A stretch of DNA of 64,000 nt from Pseudomonas gingeri (GCF_013386115.1 NZ_JACAOR010000011.1:62001-126000), one strand, 5' to 3'; counted from the stretch's first letter, positions 48,660 through 57,926 are shown. Made by a program: numbers and translations. Notes: generated by a model from the letters alone, not told the origin.

Positions 48660-49577
48660 TCAGCGTCGTTCCAACGCATCACGAAAGGCCCTCGGCGCCT
48701 GCCCGACCACTCGCTTGAAAGCATTGCTGAACGAACTTTCCGAGGCATAGCCGAGCCGGTCAGCCAGTTCGCCCAGCGACTGGCGCGTGTCCCGCAGCAT
48801 CTGCATGGCCAGGAGCATCCGCCATTGCGTCAGGTAGGCGATAGGGGCGACGCCGGCAACGGCACGGAAGTACGCGGCAAAGCCGGCCCGTGACATGGCC
48901 GAGGCCTTTGCCAGTTCTGCGAGCCCCCAGGCACGTCCGGGCTCGCCGTGCATCAGGCGCAGCGCCGGGGCCAGGCGCTGGTCGCTGGCGGCACGCAACC
49001 AGCTCGCCGATACGGTTTCGTGGGTCGCGAAATAGGCCCGCAGGATATGGATGAACATCAGGTGGGCCATTTGCGTCGACGCGGTTTCACTGCCGGGCAA
49101 ATCGTTTTCACGCTCCCTGAGCAGCTCCTTCAGCAGCCATTTGAGCGTCGGCGCTTCAGCCGACGAGCCGGAGACGTGAATCAGCGGCGGTAGCGTATCC
49201 AGCAACAGCCGCCCGTGGTCGGCGTCCAGCTCGACTTTGCCGCCGATCATGAAGAACTCGTCGCCTTCGCCGTGCCGGGCCATGCCTCCCGTACGCCCTG
49301 TCAGCACCTCGTCCAGAGGGACGGGTAGAGCCGTTACATCGCTCGCCAGTACATGGGAGCGCGGGGCGCAGAGCAGGAAAACATCCCCTTCTTCGACGCG
49401 AACCGCCGCCTCCGCAGGGCCCTTGAGCAGCCAGCAACCGCCACGCTGAATACCCCAGAACTTGATCTGGGACGAGGCTGGAAACTCGATCGCCCAGCGA
49501 CCACCGGCAATCAGCCCGCCCGAAACAATGGAGCGTGCGCTCAAGAGTTCCAGGTAATCGGAAAAGGAATCGGCCAT
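48660..49577 (-). CDS. AraC-family transcriptional regulator with cupin sensor
   Basis: 305 residues. The N-terminal half is a cupin-type (AraC_binding/cupin_6) domain; the C-terminus has two helix-turn-helix units (WGLAELAKASAMSRAGFAAYFRAVAG and LGELADRLGYASESSFSNAFKRVVG). Divergent from the SDR gene at 49673 with 95 bases between, the common layout for an activator or repressor and its target. Confidence 0.92.
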   Translation of the reverse strand: MADSFSDYLELLSARSIVSGGLIAGGRWAIEFPASSQIKFWGIQRGGCWLLKGPAEAAVRVEEGDVFLLCAPRSHVLASDVTALPVPLDEVLTGRTGGMARHGEGDEFFMIGGKVELDADHGRLLLDTLPPLIHVSGSSAEAPTLKWLLKELLRERENDLPGSETASTQMAHLMFIHILRAYFATHETVSASWLRAASDQRLAPALRLMHGEPGRAWGLAELAKASAMSRAGFAAYFRAVAGVAPIAYLTQWRMLLAMQMLRDTRQSLGELADRLGYASESSFSNAFKRVVGQAPRAFRDALERR

Positions 49578-49672
49578 TCTGGATTCTCGCGAATGAAAAA
49601 CAGATTTCTGCGTATTCTACGTCCAGGTCTTGGTTTCTATGCTGGCATCTTCAACTATTTGAGGATGTGAAC

Positions 49673-50518
49673 ATGACCCAACGTAATTGGCTGATCACCG
49701 GTATCAACTCCGGCTTCGGCAGGGAGATGGCCGAACAGCTCCTGGACAGGGGAGATCGCGTTGTCGGAACGACGCGGGACCTGTCCGCGCTGGATGATCT
49801 CAGGGCTGCTCATGGCGACCGGTTGTGGCTGGCTCATCTGGATCTCACCGATACCCCAACGGCGATTCGCCTGGTGGTCAGAGAGGCGTTTACTGCATTC
49901 GGTCGTATCGATGTGGTGGTGAGCAATGCCGGCTATGGCCTGTTCGGCGCAGCCGAGGAAGCGACAGACGACCAGGTCGCCCATCAGTTGAAGACCAACC
50001 TCGCCGGCTCGATTCATCTGGTAAGGGCCGTGCTGCCGTTCCTGCGGGAGCAGGGTGGTGGTCGGATCCTCCAGCTATCCAGCGTGGGGGGCCAGGCCGT
50101 GTTTCCCGGCGGATCCCTGTATCACGCGACGAAATGGGGTATCGAAGGTTTTATCGACGCGGTCAACCTGGAGGTGGGGGTCTTTGGCATCGGCTGCACG
50201 CTGGTCGAGCCGGGTGGCGCCCGTACCCGGTTCCGCTATGGCAGTGCCAGGCTCGGACCGAAGAATGACGTCTACGATGTTTCGCCCGCCAGCCATGCCC
50301 GGAGGATGATCGAGGATGGCACCGTCATGCCGATCGGCGACCCGGCAAAAATGGTCCGGCTGATGATCGAAAGCGTCGATCAACACCCCGCGCCGAAGCG
50401 ACTGGCGCTGGGCAGCGATTCGTTCATGGTGATGCACAAGCAGCTCAGTGAGCGCCTGGCGGAACTGGAGGCACAGCGAGACCTGGCCTTTTCGACCGAT
50501 TGGGTTGGGCAGCCCTGA
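49673..50518 (+). CDS. SDR-family oxidoreductase, probable AraC target
   Basis: 281 residues. TGINSGFGREMAEQLL is the cofactor loop; SNAGYG and S...Y-x3-K in LSSVGGQAVFPGGSLYHATKWGIEG complete the active site. ATG 49673 follows GAGGATGTGAAC; the frame upstream belongs to the divergent promoter. Substrate unknown. Likely controlled by the adjacent AraC protein. Confidence 0.9.
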   Translation: MTQRNWLITGINSGFGREMAEQLLDRGDRVVGTTRDLSALDDLRAAHGDRLWLAHLDLTDTPTAIRLVVREAFTAFGRIDVVVSNAGYGLFGAAEEATDDQVAHQLKTNLAGSIHLVRAVLPFLREQGGGRILQLSSVGGQAVFPGGSLYHATKWGIEGFIDAVNLEVGVFGIGCTLVEPGGARTRFRYGSARLGPKNDVYDVSPASHARRMIEDGTVMPIGDPAKMVRLMIESVDQHPAPKRLALGSDSFMVMHKQLSERLAELEAQRDLAFSTDWVGQP

Positions 50519-50533
50519 GGCTATCCGGACTGA

Positions 50534-51355
50534 CTACAAGACTGCCCGCAACTCCCTCGGCGACAACCCGTAATGCTTGCGAAAGCGCACGGCAAAGCGT
50601 GACGCCGAGGCATAGCCGCTGGCTGCGGCTATTTCTCCTATCGGCCGTGGTGTGGTCTGCAGCCATTGCAAGGCCATGCCCAGCCGGACATTTTCGAGGA
50701 TGTTGCTGAAGCTGTCGTCCTCGTTCGCCAGTTGGCGGCGCAAGGTCGAGGCGCCCAGGTTCAGCCGTTCGGCCACGTCCGCGACGGTCCAGTCCCGCGC
50801 CGGGTCGCTCATGACGATCTGCTGCACGCGCTCGCACAACGGGTCGTTGCGATCCAGTAACAACGGCCCGGCCCAGCCACCCAGGGCCAATGCCAGCAGC
50901 ACGGCTTCGGCGTAATGGCTGCACAAGGCGTCCGGCGAATCGGCATTGATGGCTTCCAGCAGGTTTTCCCAGGCTGAAGTGGTATGCCGGTCCAGCGGCA
51001 CACAGAGTTCCTGGGTGCTCCCGCGTCCGGGAAGTGGCGCGAGTTGCTGGCTATGGCGGGCAATAAAGGTTCGCAGCAGTTCCGTGGGAAAGCTCACGGT
51101 ATCGGCGATGTAGAACCCCTGGGCTCCGGGGTAGTTGCCAACCCCGACTTCACGCCCCGCCGGCATCAGGATCAGGTGTCGCGATCCCACGCGCATCTGC
51201 CGGTCGTCCCAACTCATCACTTTTTCACCCTGGCGCACGCGACACAGGGTGGTGACGAAAATCGGCACCCGTTGCAGCGCATGGGGCTGGCGGGCCTGGA
51301 TGACGCTGGCGCCGATACGGCGCTGGCGGTGCTGGATGCCGGCGGGGGCGTTCAT
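50534..51355 (-). CDS. AraC-family transcriptional regulator
   Basis: 273 residues with a C-terminal double helix-turn-helix (WTVADVAERLNLGASTLRRQLANE; IGEIAAASGYASASRFAVRFRKHYGLSPRELR) and an N-terminal ~130-residue cupin-like sensor. It lies 25 bases downstream of the YbhB-like gene and in the same direction, so it may share its transcript. Convergent with the SDR gene. Ligand unknown. Confidence 0.9.
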   Translation of the reverse strand: MNAPAGIQHRQRRIGASVIQARQPHALQRVPIFVTTLCRVRQGEKVMSWDDRQMRVGSRHLILMPAGREVGVGNYPGAQGFYIADTVSFPTELLRTFIARHSQQLAPLPGRGSTQELCVPLDRHTTSAWENLLEAINADSPDALCSHYAEAVLLALALGGWAGPLLLDRNDPLCERVQQIVMSDPARDWTVADVAERLNLGASTLRRQLANEDDSFSNILENVRLGMALQWLQTTPRPIGEIAAASGYASASRFAVRFRKHYGLSPRELRAVL

Positions 51356-51380
51356 GATTCTCAGGCTCCGTACAAAAAAA

Positions 51381-51929
51381 CTAGCGTCCGTAGGTGGCGG
51401 TCAGTGTGGCCTTGCCCAGGGCGTTGGCATTGAGCATGTAGCCCACCATGGCGCCGCTGGCCTGTTCATTGACCGGGAGTTTATCCGTCTTCAGGGCCCA
51501 GACGGTGAACTGATAGCGATGGGGTTTATCGCCCACAGGCGGGCAGGCACCGCCGAAGCCCGGTTGGCCGTAGTCGGTGCGACCTTGCACGGCGCCCGCG
51601 GGTAGCTGGCCGCCCTGGCTGCCGGCGCCGGAAGGCAGTTCGTGGGTGGAGGTCGGCAGGTTGACCACGGTCCAGTGCCACCAGCCGCTGCCGGTCGGGG
51701 CGTCGGGGTCGTAGGCGGTGATCGCGAAGCTTTTGGTGCCCGCCGGGGCGTTCTGCCAGGACAGTTGCGGGGAGGTGTTGCCGCCTTCGCAACCGAAGCC
51801 CTGGAACACTTCGCGGCTGCTCATGGGCTTGCCGTTGCTGATATCGCGGCTGGTCACGGTGAAGTCGGCGGCGTGGGCGGTGATGCTCAGGCCGAGGCTG
51901 AGGGCGGTGAGCAGGAAGCGGTTTTTCAT
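51381..51929 (-). CDS. YbhB/YbcL-family (PEBP-like) periplasmic protein
   Basis: 182 residues with a clear signal peptide (MKNRFLLTALSLGLSITAHA). The phosphatidylethanolamine-binding protein fold is shown by SPQLSWQNAPAGTKSF, YDPDAPTGSGWWHW and YGQPGFGGACPPVGDKPHRY. Called Raf-kinase-inhibitor-like by homology; its bacterial function is not known. ATG 51929 fits the signal peptide; open frame upstream runs through intergenic repeat sequence. Confidence 0.9.
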   Translation of the reverse strand: MKNRFLLTALSLGLSITAHAADFTVTSRDISNGKPMSSREVFQGFGCEGGNTSPQLSWQNAPAGTKSFAITAYDPDAPTGSGWWHWTVVNLPTSTHELPSGAGSQGGQLPAGAVQGRTDYGQPGFGGACPPVGDKPHRYQFTVWALKTDKLPVNEQASGAMVGYMLNANALGKATLTATYGR

Positions 51930-52060
51930 GATGACCTCGTCTTTGGGGGGATTCAGGACGAGTCTAGGGAGATGGGGGGCTGGGCATTGTGCCGCGGCGC
52001 TCGACCATTGTGCCGAAACGCTCGGGTTGTTCGATGGGGGGCGATAGGGGCTGTGAGAGC

Positions 52061-52110
52061 GGACGCGGAGCGTCCCATGCGGCATTCCCACGCGGAGCGT
52101 GGGAACGATC
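52061..52110. repeat. Half-copy of the CGTTCCCACGCTCCGCG palindromic family (inverted)
   Basis: GGACGCGGAGCGTCC then CATTCCCACGCGGAGCGTGG and AACGATC: the reverse complement arrangement of the copy at 48104. Lies upstream of the YbhB-like gene and downstream of the DUF2167 gene. Confidence 0.75.
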
Positions 52111-52130
52111 AAGCACAGGACGCGTGGGGC

Positions 52131-53033
52131 TTATGTGCGCTTGAACAACTTGCGCAAGAAGCCGGCAATCACCACCAGGCCGATCACGATGAATTTCTTG
52201 AAGGCCAGCAGGGCTACGCCGATCTTGGCGAACAGGCCGGCCTTGGCCGCGATGCCGCCGGCCACCAGGGCTGCCAGGCCGTAGGGCGCCAGTTTGTCGG
52301 TGCTGGAGTCGAAGTCGGCGTAGCGGTTGCCATCGGTGAAGTTGGTGAACGCGAGGATCTTCGGCACTTCCTGCTTGATGGTCGGCAGGTCGGCCATCGC
52401 CGCTACGGCATTCAGTTCCAGCACGCCCTGGCGCCCCAGCACGCGAATGCTGTAATTCAGGGTGTTCTGTTGGGCGTCATCGGCTTTCAGTTCACGGGCC
52501 CAGTACATCTTGTGGCTGCCCTGGTCATAGCTCGGCGGTTCGGCCCAGCCCAGCAGTTGCAGGCCGGCGTAACCCTGCTTGCGCCGCTCCTTGTTGTCTT
52601 CTTCATCGTCGGCCTGCATCTGCTTGAGCAGGTCGGCGTAGTCGATCTTGGCGGCATCATCGTCGGAGATATGTCCGTCGTTCTTGTAGCTGACGATCAC
52701 GCCCCAGCCGTTGTCCGCCAGGGGGCTGACGGCAGTGGGGATGATCATGCCCAGGGTCTTGTGGCCCGGCGGGTTGCCCCAGGCTTCGGTCAGCAGGCGC
52801 TCGGTGTCGTCCGGCGACAGGTAGTAGAACTCGTTGTTGAGTTGCAGGGTGGCGATACCGCTCGGCAGGGTGATGGTGCCGTGCTGCTGCTTGAGGGTGG
52901 CGAGCCACTGTTCGGCGCTCTGGTGCGGTTGCTCGCTGGCGGTGGGGGCTGGAGCGGGGGTACTGGCGGCAATGGCAGGCAGAGTCGTTGCGCTGAGCAA
53001 CACGGCCGCCAACAGCTGGCGCAGGTGTTTCAT
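52131..53033 (-). CDS. DUF2167-family membrane protein
   Basis: 300 residues: signal peptide (MKHLRQLLAAVLLSATTLPAIA), a ~220-residue extracytoplasmic domain with GNPPGHKTLGMIIP and GWGVIVSYKNDGHISDDDA typical of DUF2167, and a C-terminal membrane region (LAALVAGGIAAKAGL...FIVIGLVVIAGFLRKLF). Function unknown. Stands alone between repeats and a LysR gene. Confidence 0.85.
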   Translation of the reverse strand: MKHLRQLLAAVLLSATTLPAIAASTPAPAPTASEQPHQSAEQWLATLKQQHGTITLPSGIATLQLNNEFYYLSPDDTERLLTEAWGNPPGHKTLGMIIPTAVSPLADNGWGVIVSYKNDGHISDDDAAKIDYADLLKQMQADDEEDNKERRKQGYAGLQLLGWAEPPSYDQGSHKMYWARELKADDAQQNTLNYSIRVLGRQGVLELNAVAAMADLPTIKQEVPKILAFTNFTDGNRYADFDSSTDKLAPYGLAALVAGGIAAKAGLFAKIGVALLAFKKFIVIGLVVIAGFLRKLFKRT

Positions 53034-53116
53034 CGTAGTCCCTTACATTTTGAATTAATTTGCCTGGCAGAATACCTGAAGGGACTGGCGAATCGCCAGA
53101 TTGCCGTGGAGGCGCG

Positions 53117-53992
53117 CTACTCCGGACGCGTTTCCAGGCGTTCCCGCAGCAGTCGCGCAAAGGCCTCGCGGGCCGGATGGCGGGTGGTTTCCCTGTGCCA
53201 GATAAAGCTGTTTTGCACGGGGGCCAGTTCGTCGAAGCGATAGGTCGCCAGCCCCGTCGACTGTTCGTAGCGACGCAGGATGCCTTCGGGCACCAGCGAG
53301 ACGCCGGCACCGGCATTGACGCTGCCGATGATCGTGCCCCAACTGCCGTAGCTGGCAATCGGTGGGTTGCGGTCGCAGTCCTGGACCCAGTTCTTCAGCG
53401 CCGCGCGGTAGGGGCAGCCGTTCGGCCACATGATCAGGGTGCGGCCCAGCAGGTCGTGGGCATTGTGGATCGGTGCGCTGTCGGCGGCGCTGATCAGCAC
53501 CAGTTTTTCGCTGTACAACGCGGTGCTGGCGATTTTCGGGTGGTGGATATCGGCAGCCACCAGGGCGCCGTCGAGCCGGCGTTGGCGGACATCTTCCAGC
53601 AGTTGCGTCCAGGTCCCGGTGATCAGTTCCAGACTGACCTCGGGATAGGTCCGATGGTATTCGGCGAGCAGGGCCGGCAGGTGCACGGTGGCGCAGGATT
53701 CGATGGCGCCGATGCGTAAGGTGCCGGAGGGCCGGGTGTTGGCGTCGACGGCGCGTTTGGCCTCGTCCACCAGGTTGAGGATCTGCGCACAGTATTCGAG
53801 GAACACTTCGCCGGCGGGGCTGATGCTCAGGCCGCGCCCGGCGCGGACGAACAGGTCGGTGCCCAGCTCGCTTTCCAGGTGCTTGATTCGCGTGGTGATG
53901 TTGGACGGCACGCAATGCAGCCGTTGGGCCGCGAGGGCGATGCTGCCGGTTTCGGCGACGGCTTTCACCATGCGCATTTGCGCCAGTTCCAT
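53117..53992 (-). CDS. LysR-family transcriptional regulator
   Basis: 291 residues. The N-terminal helix-turn-helix is MRMVKAVAETGSIALAAQRLHCVPSNITTRIKHLE, with a LysR substrate domain beyond residue ~90 (GTLRIGAIESCATVHLPALL). Divergent from the EamA-family exporter across 105 bases, so it likely controls that gene. Inducer unknown. Confidence 0.92.
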   Translation of the reverse strand: MELAQMRMVKAVAETGSIALAAQRLHCVPSNITTRIKHLESELGTDLFVRAGRGLSISPAGEVFLEYCAQILNLVDEAKRAVDANTRPSGTLRIGAIESCATVHLPALLAEYHRTYPEVSLELITGTWTQLLEDVRQRRLDGALVAADIHHPKIASTALYSEKLVLISAADSAPIHNAHDLLGRTLIMWPNGCPYRAALKNWVQDCDRNPPIASYGSWGTIIGSVNAGAGVSLVPEGILRRYEQSTGLATYRFDELAPVQNSFIWHRETTRHPAREAFARLLRERLETRPE

Positions 53993-54097
53993 GATTCACT
54001 CCCGGTGAATTCTCGACTCAATATTCGTCAATTGTGCTTGTCGCCACGCCGCTCAAGACTGGCCACACCCCTGGATCATCTTGGATGTAGCGTTCTC

Positions 54098-55069
54098 GTG
54101 AAAGCCCTGCCGCGTATAAAAATTTCATTGGCCACCGCCCTGGTCATCCTGTGCTGGGCGTATTCGCCCATCGGCATCCATATCGGCCTGGAAAGCTACA
54201 GCCCCGGACACCTGGCCCTGCTGCGCTTTCTGATCGCATCGGTGTTCATGGCCGCAGTGGCGCTGATGAAGGGCATTGCCTTGCCCCGGGTCCGCGATCT
54301 GCCCTGGCTGTTCGTGCTGGGTTTCTTCGCGATCTTCCTGCATCACGTCAGCCTCAACTATGGGCAGCAGTGGGTCAGCCCCGGGGCCGGGAGCGTACTG
54401 GCCCAGTCGACGCCGTTGTTCAGTACGCTGATCGCGTTCTTCTGGCTGAAGGAGTCGGTGACGGGCTGGCGCTGGCTGGGTGTGTTTGTGGGGCTGGCCG
54501 GGGCGCTGGTGGTGGTGTGGGGCGATCACGGCGTCGGCCCGTTCAATCCCCGGGGCTTGCTGGTCCTGCTCGCGGCGCTGTCCTGGAGCCTGTATTTCAC
54601 CCTGCAGAAACACTATGCCCATCACTACAGCGGGTTGACCACCGTGTGCTACATGGTCTGGGCCGGAACGCTGCTGTTGCTCTGTGTCTACGGACCGGGG
54701 CTGGCGCAGGAGGCGACGTTGGCCCCCGTGCGGGTGAATGTCGCGGTGCTGGTGCTGGGTATTTTCCCCAGTGCCCTGGCGTACCTGGCCTGGGGTTATG
54801 TGCTGACGCACTCGACGGTCAGCCGTTCCTCCATCGCCTTGTACCTGATTCCGCCGGTGGCCATGCTGATGGCGGCGTTGATCCTCGGTGTCGGTGTCTC
54901 GGGCATGGTCCTGCTGGGCGGCTCGATTGTCCTGGCGAGCGTGCTGGGCCTGCACTTCGAGGGGCGCCGGCAGAGGCCGGCTGCCGGACCGGTGGATCAG
55001 CGCAGTGAAGGGGACGGCGAATACACCCGCAACCGGTGTGCATCGGGGTCCACCGCAACGAAGGCGTAA
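54098..55069 (+). CDS. EamA-family (DMT) transporter
   Basis: 323 residues, ten membrane segments in two EamA repeats (WAYSPIGIHIGLESYSPGHLALLRF; LSWSLYFTLQKHYAHHYSG). Probably an exporter of amino acids or metabolites. GTG 54098 opens VKALPRIKISLATALVILCWA; no ATG fits. The last ~40 residues are hydrophilic (GRRQRPAAGPVDQRSEGD) and their 73 bases overlap the 3' end of the convergent VOC gene, which suggests a recent read-through extension. Confidence 0.88.
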   Translation: MKALPRIKISLATALVILCWAYSPIGIHIGLESYSPGHLALLRFLIASVFMAAVALMKGIALPRVRDLPWLFVLGFFAIFLHHVSLNYGQQWVSPGAGSVLAQSTPLFSTLIAFFWLKESVTGWRWLGVFVGLAGALVVVWGDHGVGPFNPRGLLVLLAALSWSLYFTLQKHYAHHYSGLTTVCYMVWAGTLLLLCVYGPGLAQEATLAPVRVNVAVLVLGIFPSALAYLAWGYVLTHSTVSRSSIALYLIPPVAMLMAALILGVGVSGMVLLGGSIVLASVLGLHFEGRRQRPAAGPVDQRSEGDGEYTRNRCASGSTATKA

Positions 55070-55374
55070 CCGAAACCCAGGGTGCTCGGTGGCTGGACGA
55101 TGCGCACCCCCAGTTCGCGCCAGGCCTCATGGAGTTCGTCGACAATGGCGTTCTCGCCGACATTGAAGGCCATCTCGCCGCCGCCGCCGGTGTGTGGCAC
55201 GGCAGGCGTCACGACGCTGGCCGACCAGAGGCCGAGCTTGATGCCCGAGTCCAGCGCGAACAGGGCGAAATCCGGCGTATCGATCAGCGGCTCCTTGCCC
55301 AGCAGGCGACGGTAGAAGTCGACGCTGACGGCGGGGCTTTCGACATACAGCATGAAGTAGTTGGGATCGGTCAC
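54997..55374 (-). CDS. VOC-family (glyoxalase/bleomycin-resistance-like) protein
   Basis: 125 residues with the beta-alpha-beta-beta-beta layout of vicinal oxygen chelate proteins (YFMLYVESPAVSVDFYRRLLGKEP, GFGYAFVAVDPDAHRLRVYSP). Similar proteins bind or protect against small antibiotics or act as dioxygenases. The canonical first metal His is not evident, so catalysis is doubtful. Tail-to-tail overlap with the exporter gene. Confidence 0.85.
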   Translation of the reverse strand: MTDPNYFMLYVESPAVSVDFYRRLLGKEPLIDTPDFALFALDSGIKLGLWSASVVTPAVPHTGGGGEMAFNVGENAIVDELHEAWRELGVRIVQPPSTLGFGYAFVAVDPDAHRLRVYSPSPSLR

Positions 55375-55509
55375 GGTGCGGTTCCTGGGAAAGTGGTGGG
55401 AAGGCCTGGAATCGTTTGTGGTGATTCCAGGGCAACCCAGCCTAACCCCGGGGGCTGTCAGCTTTTGTCAGTAGCGTGGTCGCGGCGCCAGGCGCGCAGT
55501 GGCATGAGG

Positions 55510-55824
55510 CTAAGGCTTGGCAAGGGCTAGATCGACCGCGACGATCAGCTTTCCCAGGTCCTTCGAGGGCGCTTTGTGAATGACGCCGAACAGGTAGGCA
55601 CGCTGTTCGTCTTCGTCAGCCATATCCGCAAAAAAGGCCTTGAGCTTCACTCCCAGCACATCGGCGAACAGAAACAGGGCTTCCACGCTGGGGGTGTAAC
55701 TGCCGGTTTCGAAGCGGCTGATGGTTTTCGGGTCAAAACCGGTTTTCTCGCCAAGTTCAGCCTGAGTTAGCCCCGCTACCTTGCGATAGCGCCTGATGGC
55801 CGTACCCAAACTTGAAATTTCCAT
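55510..55824 (-). CDS. XRE-family helix-turn-helix regulator
   Basis: 104 residues; the N-terminal Cro/C1 helix-turn-helix is IRRYRKVAGLTQAELGEKTGFDPKTISRFETGSYTPS. The C-terminal 35 residues are short and helical with no known domain. Solitary, with a palindromic candidate operator 77-96 bases upstream. Confidence 0.88.
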   Translation of the reverse strand: MEISSLGTAIRRYRKVAGLTQAELGEKTGFDPKTISRFETGSYTPSVEALFLFADVLGVKLKAFFADMADEDEQRAYLFGVIHKAPSKDLGKLIVAVDLALAKP

Positions 55825-56180
55825 CGCTCAATTCCCATTTAGAATCAAGAACTTAACGACAAATCTTTACATTAGACAACGCCATGATTCATCACCTTCT
55901 ATTGCATAATGTGATGCAATTCGTAGAATCGACGGTTATGACAGGTATTTGGTGATCTGGTTTCAGGTGGCAAAATGATGAAACAGGAAATCCTCGCATT
56001 TCTCTTGAGTTCATGCCACGACCGTCAAGCCGTGCCTTCGGGCGTTGGTTTCACGGAGTGCCGCTCGCCAACCCCGCTGTTTGCTGATGACCTTCATTTA
56101 ACTCTAGTTGATCCTCGTCGAAGTTCTTTCGAACAGCGTGTCGATCAGTTCAACCGGTAGCTGCCCAGGTGAGCTGAGTC
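55825..56180. other. Intergenic region between the XRE and GGDEF-EAL genes
   Basis: This 356-base stretch is AT-richer than its flanks. Apart from the palindrome at 55901-55920 it should contain divergent promoters. A 61-codon open frame at 55975-56160 has a plausible ribosome site but no recognisable features, so I do not call it. Confidence 0.5.
55901..55920. promoter_or_regulatory. Palindrome upstream of the XRE gene
   Basis: ATTGCATAATGTGATGCAAT contains a perfect 7-bp inverted repeat (ATTGCAT / ATGCAAT) with a 6-base centre, as expected of a dimeric XRE operator. Confidence 0.5.
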
Positions 56181-57872
56181 ATGGACGAGACGTACCGCAA
56201 GGTGGTGGATGCAGCAGCGATTTTCTCCGAGACGGATCTGAGCGGAAGGATTACCTACGTCAACGACCCGTTCTGCGCGATCTCCGGCTACAGCCGCGAG
56301 GAGCTGCTGGGGCAGAACCACCGGATGCTCAATTCCGGTTTTCATCCGACCGAATTCTTCAGTGAGATGTGGCGCACCATCGCACTTGGCCGGGTCTGGA
56401 AGGGCGAGGTCTGCAACCGTGCCAAGGACGGTTCGCTGTACTGGGTCGACAGTACCATGGTGCCGCTGCTGGACGAAGAGACGGGACGGGTCCGCAAGTA
56501 CATGTCGATCCGTTTTGATGTCAGCGAAAAGCTGCGACTGCTGCACACCTTGCAGTGGCGGGTGGGCCACGATGTACTGACCGGCCTGCCGAACCGCGCG
56601 TTCCTCTCCGATCTGTTGAACCAGGCCCTGGAGTTCTCCCGGCGCGAGCATATTCCGCTGGCGGTGTGCATGCTCGACCTGGACGGCTTCAAGGCGGTCA
56701 ACGACGGCTATGGGCATGCCAGCGGTGACGCGCTGCTGGTGGAAGTGGCGGCGCGCCTGCGCGGGATCATGCGTGGCGAGGATGTGGTGGCACGCCTGTC
56801 CGGTGACGAGTTCGTGCTGATCCTGCGTTATGTGCGCGACAGCCAGGAACTGCACGCGGCGTTGCAGCGGGTGCTGCTGGCGATCTCCGCGCCGTATTCG
56901 CTTCTCGGCCAGGATATCCATGTCTGTGCCAGCATCGGCGTGACCCTGTTCCCCAACGACAATGAAGACGCCGATACCTTGTTGCGCCACGCGGACCAGG
57001 CGATGTACCTGGCCAAGCAGGGCGGGCGCAACCGATTCCATCTGTTCGATGTATCCCAGGACCAGGAGGTCAAGGCCACGCACCAGAGCGTTGAGCTGAT
57101 GCGCCATGCACTGGCCGGCGACGAGTTGCGGCTGGTCTATCAGCCCAAGGTCAACATGCGTACTGGCACGGTGGTCGGCTTCGAGGCGCTGGTGCGCTGG
57201 GAAAGCCCCCACAAGGGCCTGCTCGAACCCCATGAGTTCCTGCCTCTGGTGGCCCAGACCGATGTGATCATCGAGGTCGGTGAGTGGGTGATCGACCGGG
57301 TCATGGCGCAGATGCAGGTTTGGTTGCAGGCCGGCCACAACTGGCCGGTCAGCCTGAATATCGCAGCCCGGCATTTCCAGCGCGGGGATTTTGTCGAGCG
57401 CCTGCGCGCCTTGTTGACCCGGCATGCCGAAGTACCGCCACAGATGCTCGACCTGGAAATCATCGAGTCGGTGGCCATCGAGAACATCCAGCGGGTCAGC
57501 CAGTGCCTGCGGGCCTGCCAGGCCCTCGGCGTGCGTTTTTCCCTGGATGACTTCGGCACTGGTTACTCGTCCCTGAGCTACCTCAAGCGCATGCCCACCC
57601 AGACCATCAAGATCGATCGTTCCTTTGTGCGCGATATCCTCCACGACAAGGATGACCTGGCCCTGACCACGGCGGTGATCAGCCTGGCCCGGGCCTTTGG
57701 TCGCGAGGTGATTGCCGAGGGCCTGGAGACCGCCGAGCACGGGCGCCTGCTGATGAACCTGGGTTGTGACGTGGCCCAGGGCTATTTCATTGCCCGGCCG
57801 ATGGCGGCCGACGAGGTGCCGGACTGGGTCGCGGGGTTTGTCCCGTCGGGGTTGTGGAGCACCACCGCTTGA
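56181..57872 (+). CDS. PAS-GGDEF-EAL cyclic di-GMP protein
   Basis: 563 residues. A PAS/PAC sensor (residues ~1-125: ITYVNDPFCAISGYSREELLGQNHRML) precedes a GGDEF domain whose signature reads RLSGDEFVLIL (SGDEF) and an EAL domain. The EAL side keeps its catalytic set: FEALVRW, SLNIAARHFQ, EIIES, DDFGTGYSS, IKID and VIAEGLE, so phosphodiesterase activity is likely. The altered GGDEF may be weakly active or regulatory. No membrane segments. Confidence 0.93.
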   Translation: MDETYRKVVDAAAIFSETDLSGRITYVNDPFCAISGYSREELLGQNHRMLNSGFHPTEFFSEMWRTIALGRVWKGEVCNRAKDGSLYWVDSTMVPLLDEETGRVRKYMSIRFDVSEKLRLLHTLQWRVGHDVLTGLPNRAFLSDLLNQALEFSRREHIPLAVCMLDLDGFKAVNDGYGHASGDALLVEVAARLRGIMRGEDVVARLSGDEFVLILRYVRDSQELHAALQRVLLAISAPYSLLGQDIHVCASIGVTLFPNDNEDADTLLRHADQAMYLAKQGGRNRFHLFDVSQDQEVKATHQSVELMRHALAGDELRLVYQPKVNMRTGTVVGFEALVRWESPHKGLLEPHEFLPLVAQTDVIIEVGEWVIDRVMAQMQVWLQAGHNWPVSLNIAARHFQRGDFVERLRALLTRHAEVPPQMLDLEIIESVAIENIQRVSQCLRACQALGVRFSLDDFGTGYSSLSYLKRMPTQTIKIDRSFVRDILHDKDDLALTTAVISLARAFGREVIAEGLETAEHGRLLMNLGCDVAQGYFIARPMAADEVPDWVAGFVPSGLWSTTA

Positions 57873-57926
57873 GCCTTCACGCATCCTGTGGAAGCCCGCT
57901 TTGTCGGTGAAAAGGTTGCGGGTGTC

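Noticed and set aside
55975..56160. Possible 61-codon gene before the GGDEF-EAL gene
   Set aside because: It has a weak ribosome-like CAGGTGG but no recognisable sequence, and its codon use does not resemble the neighbours.
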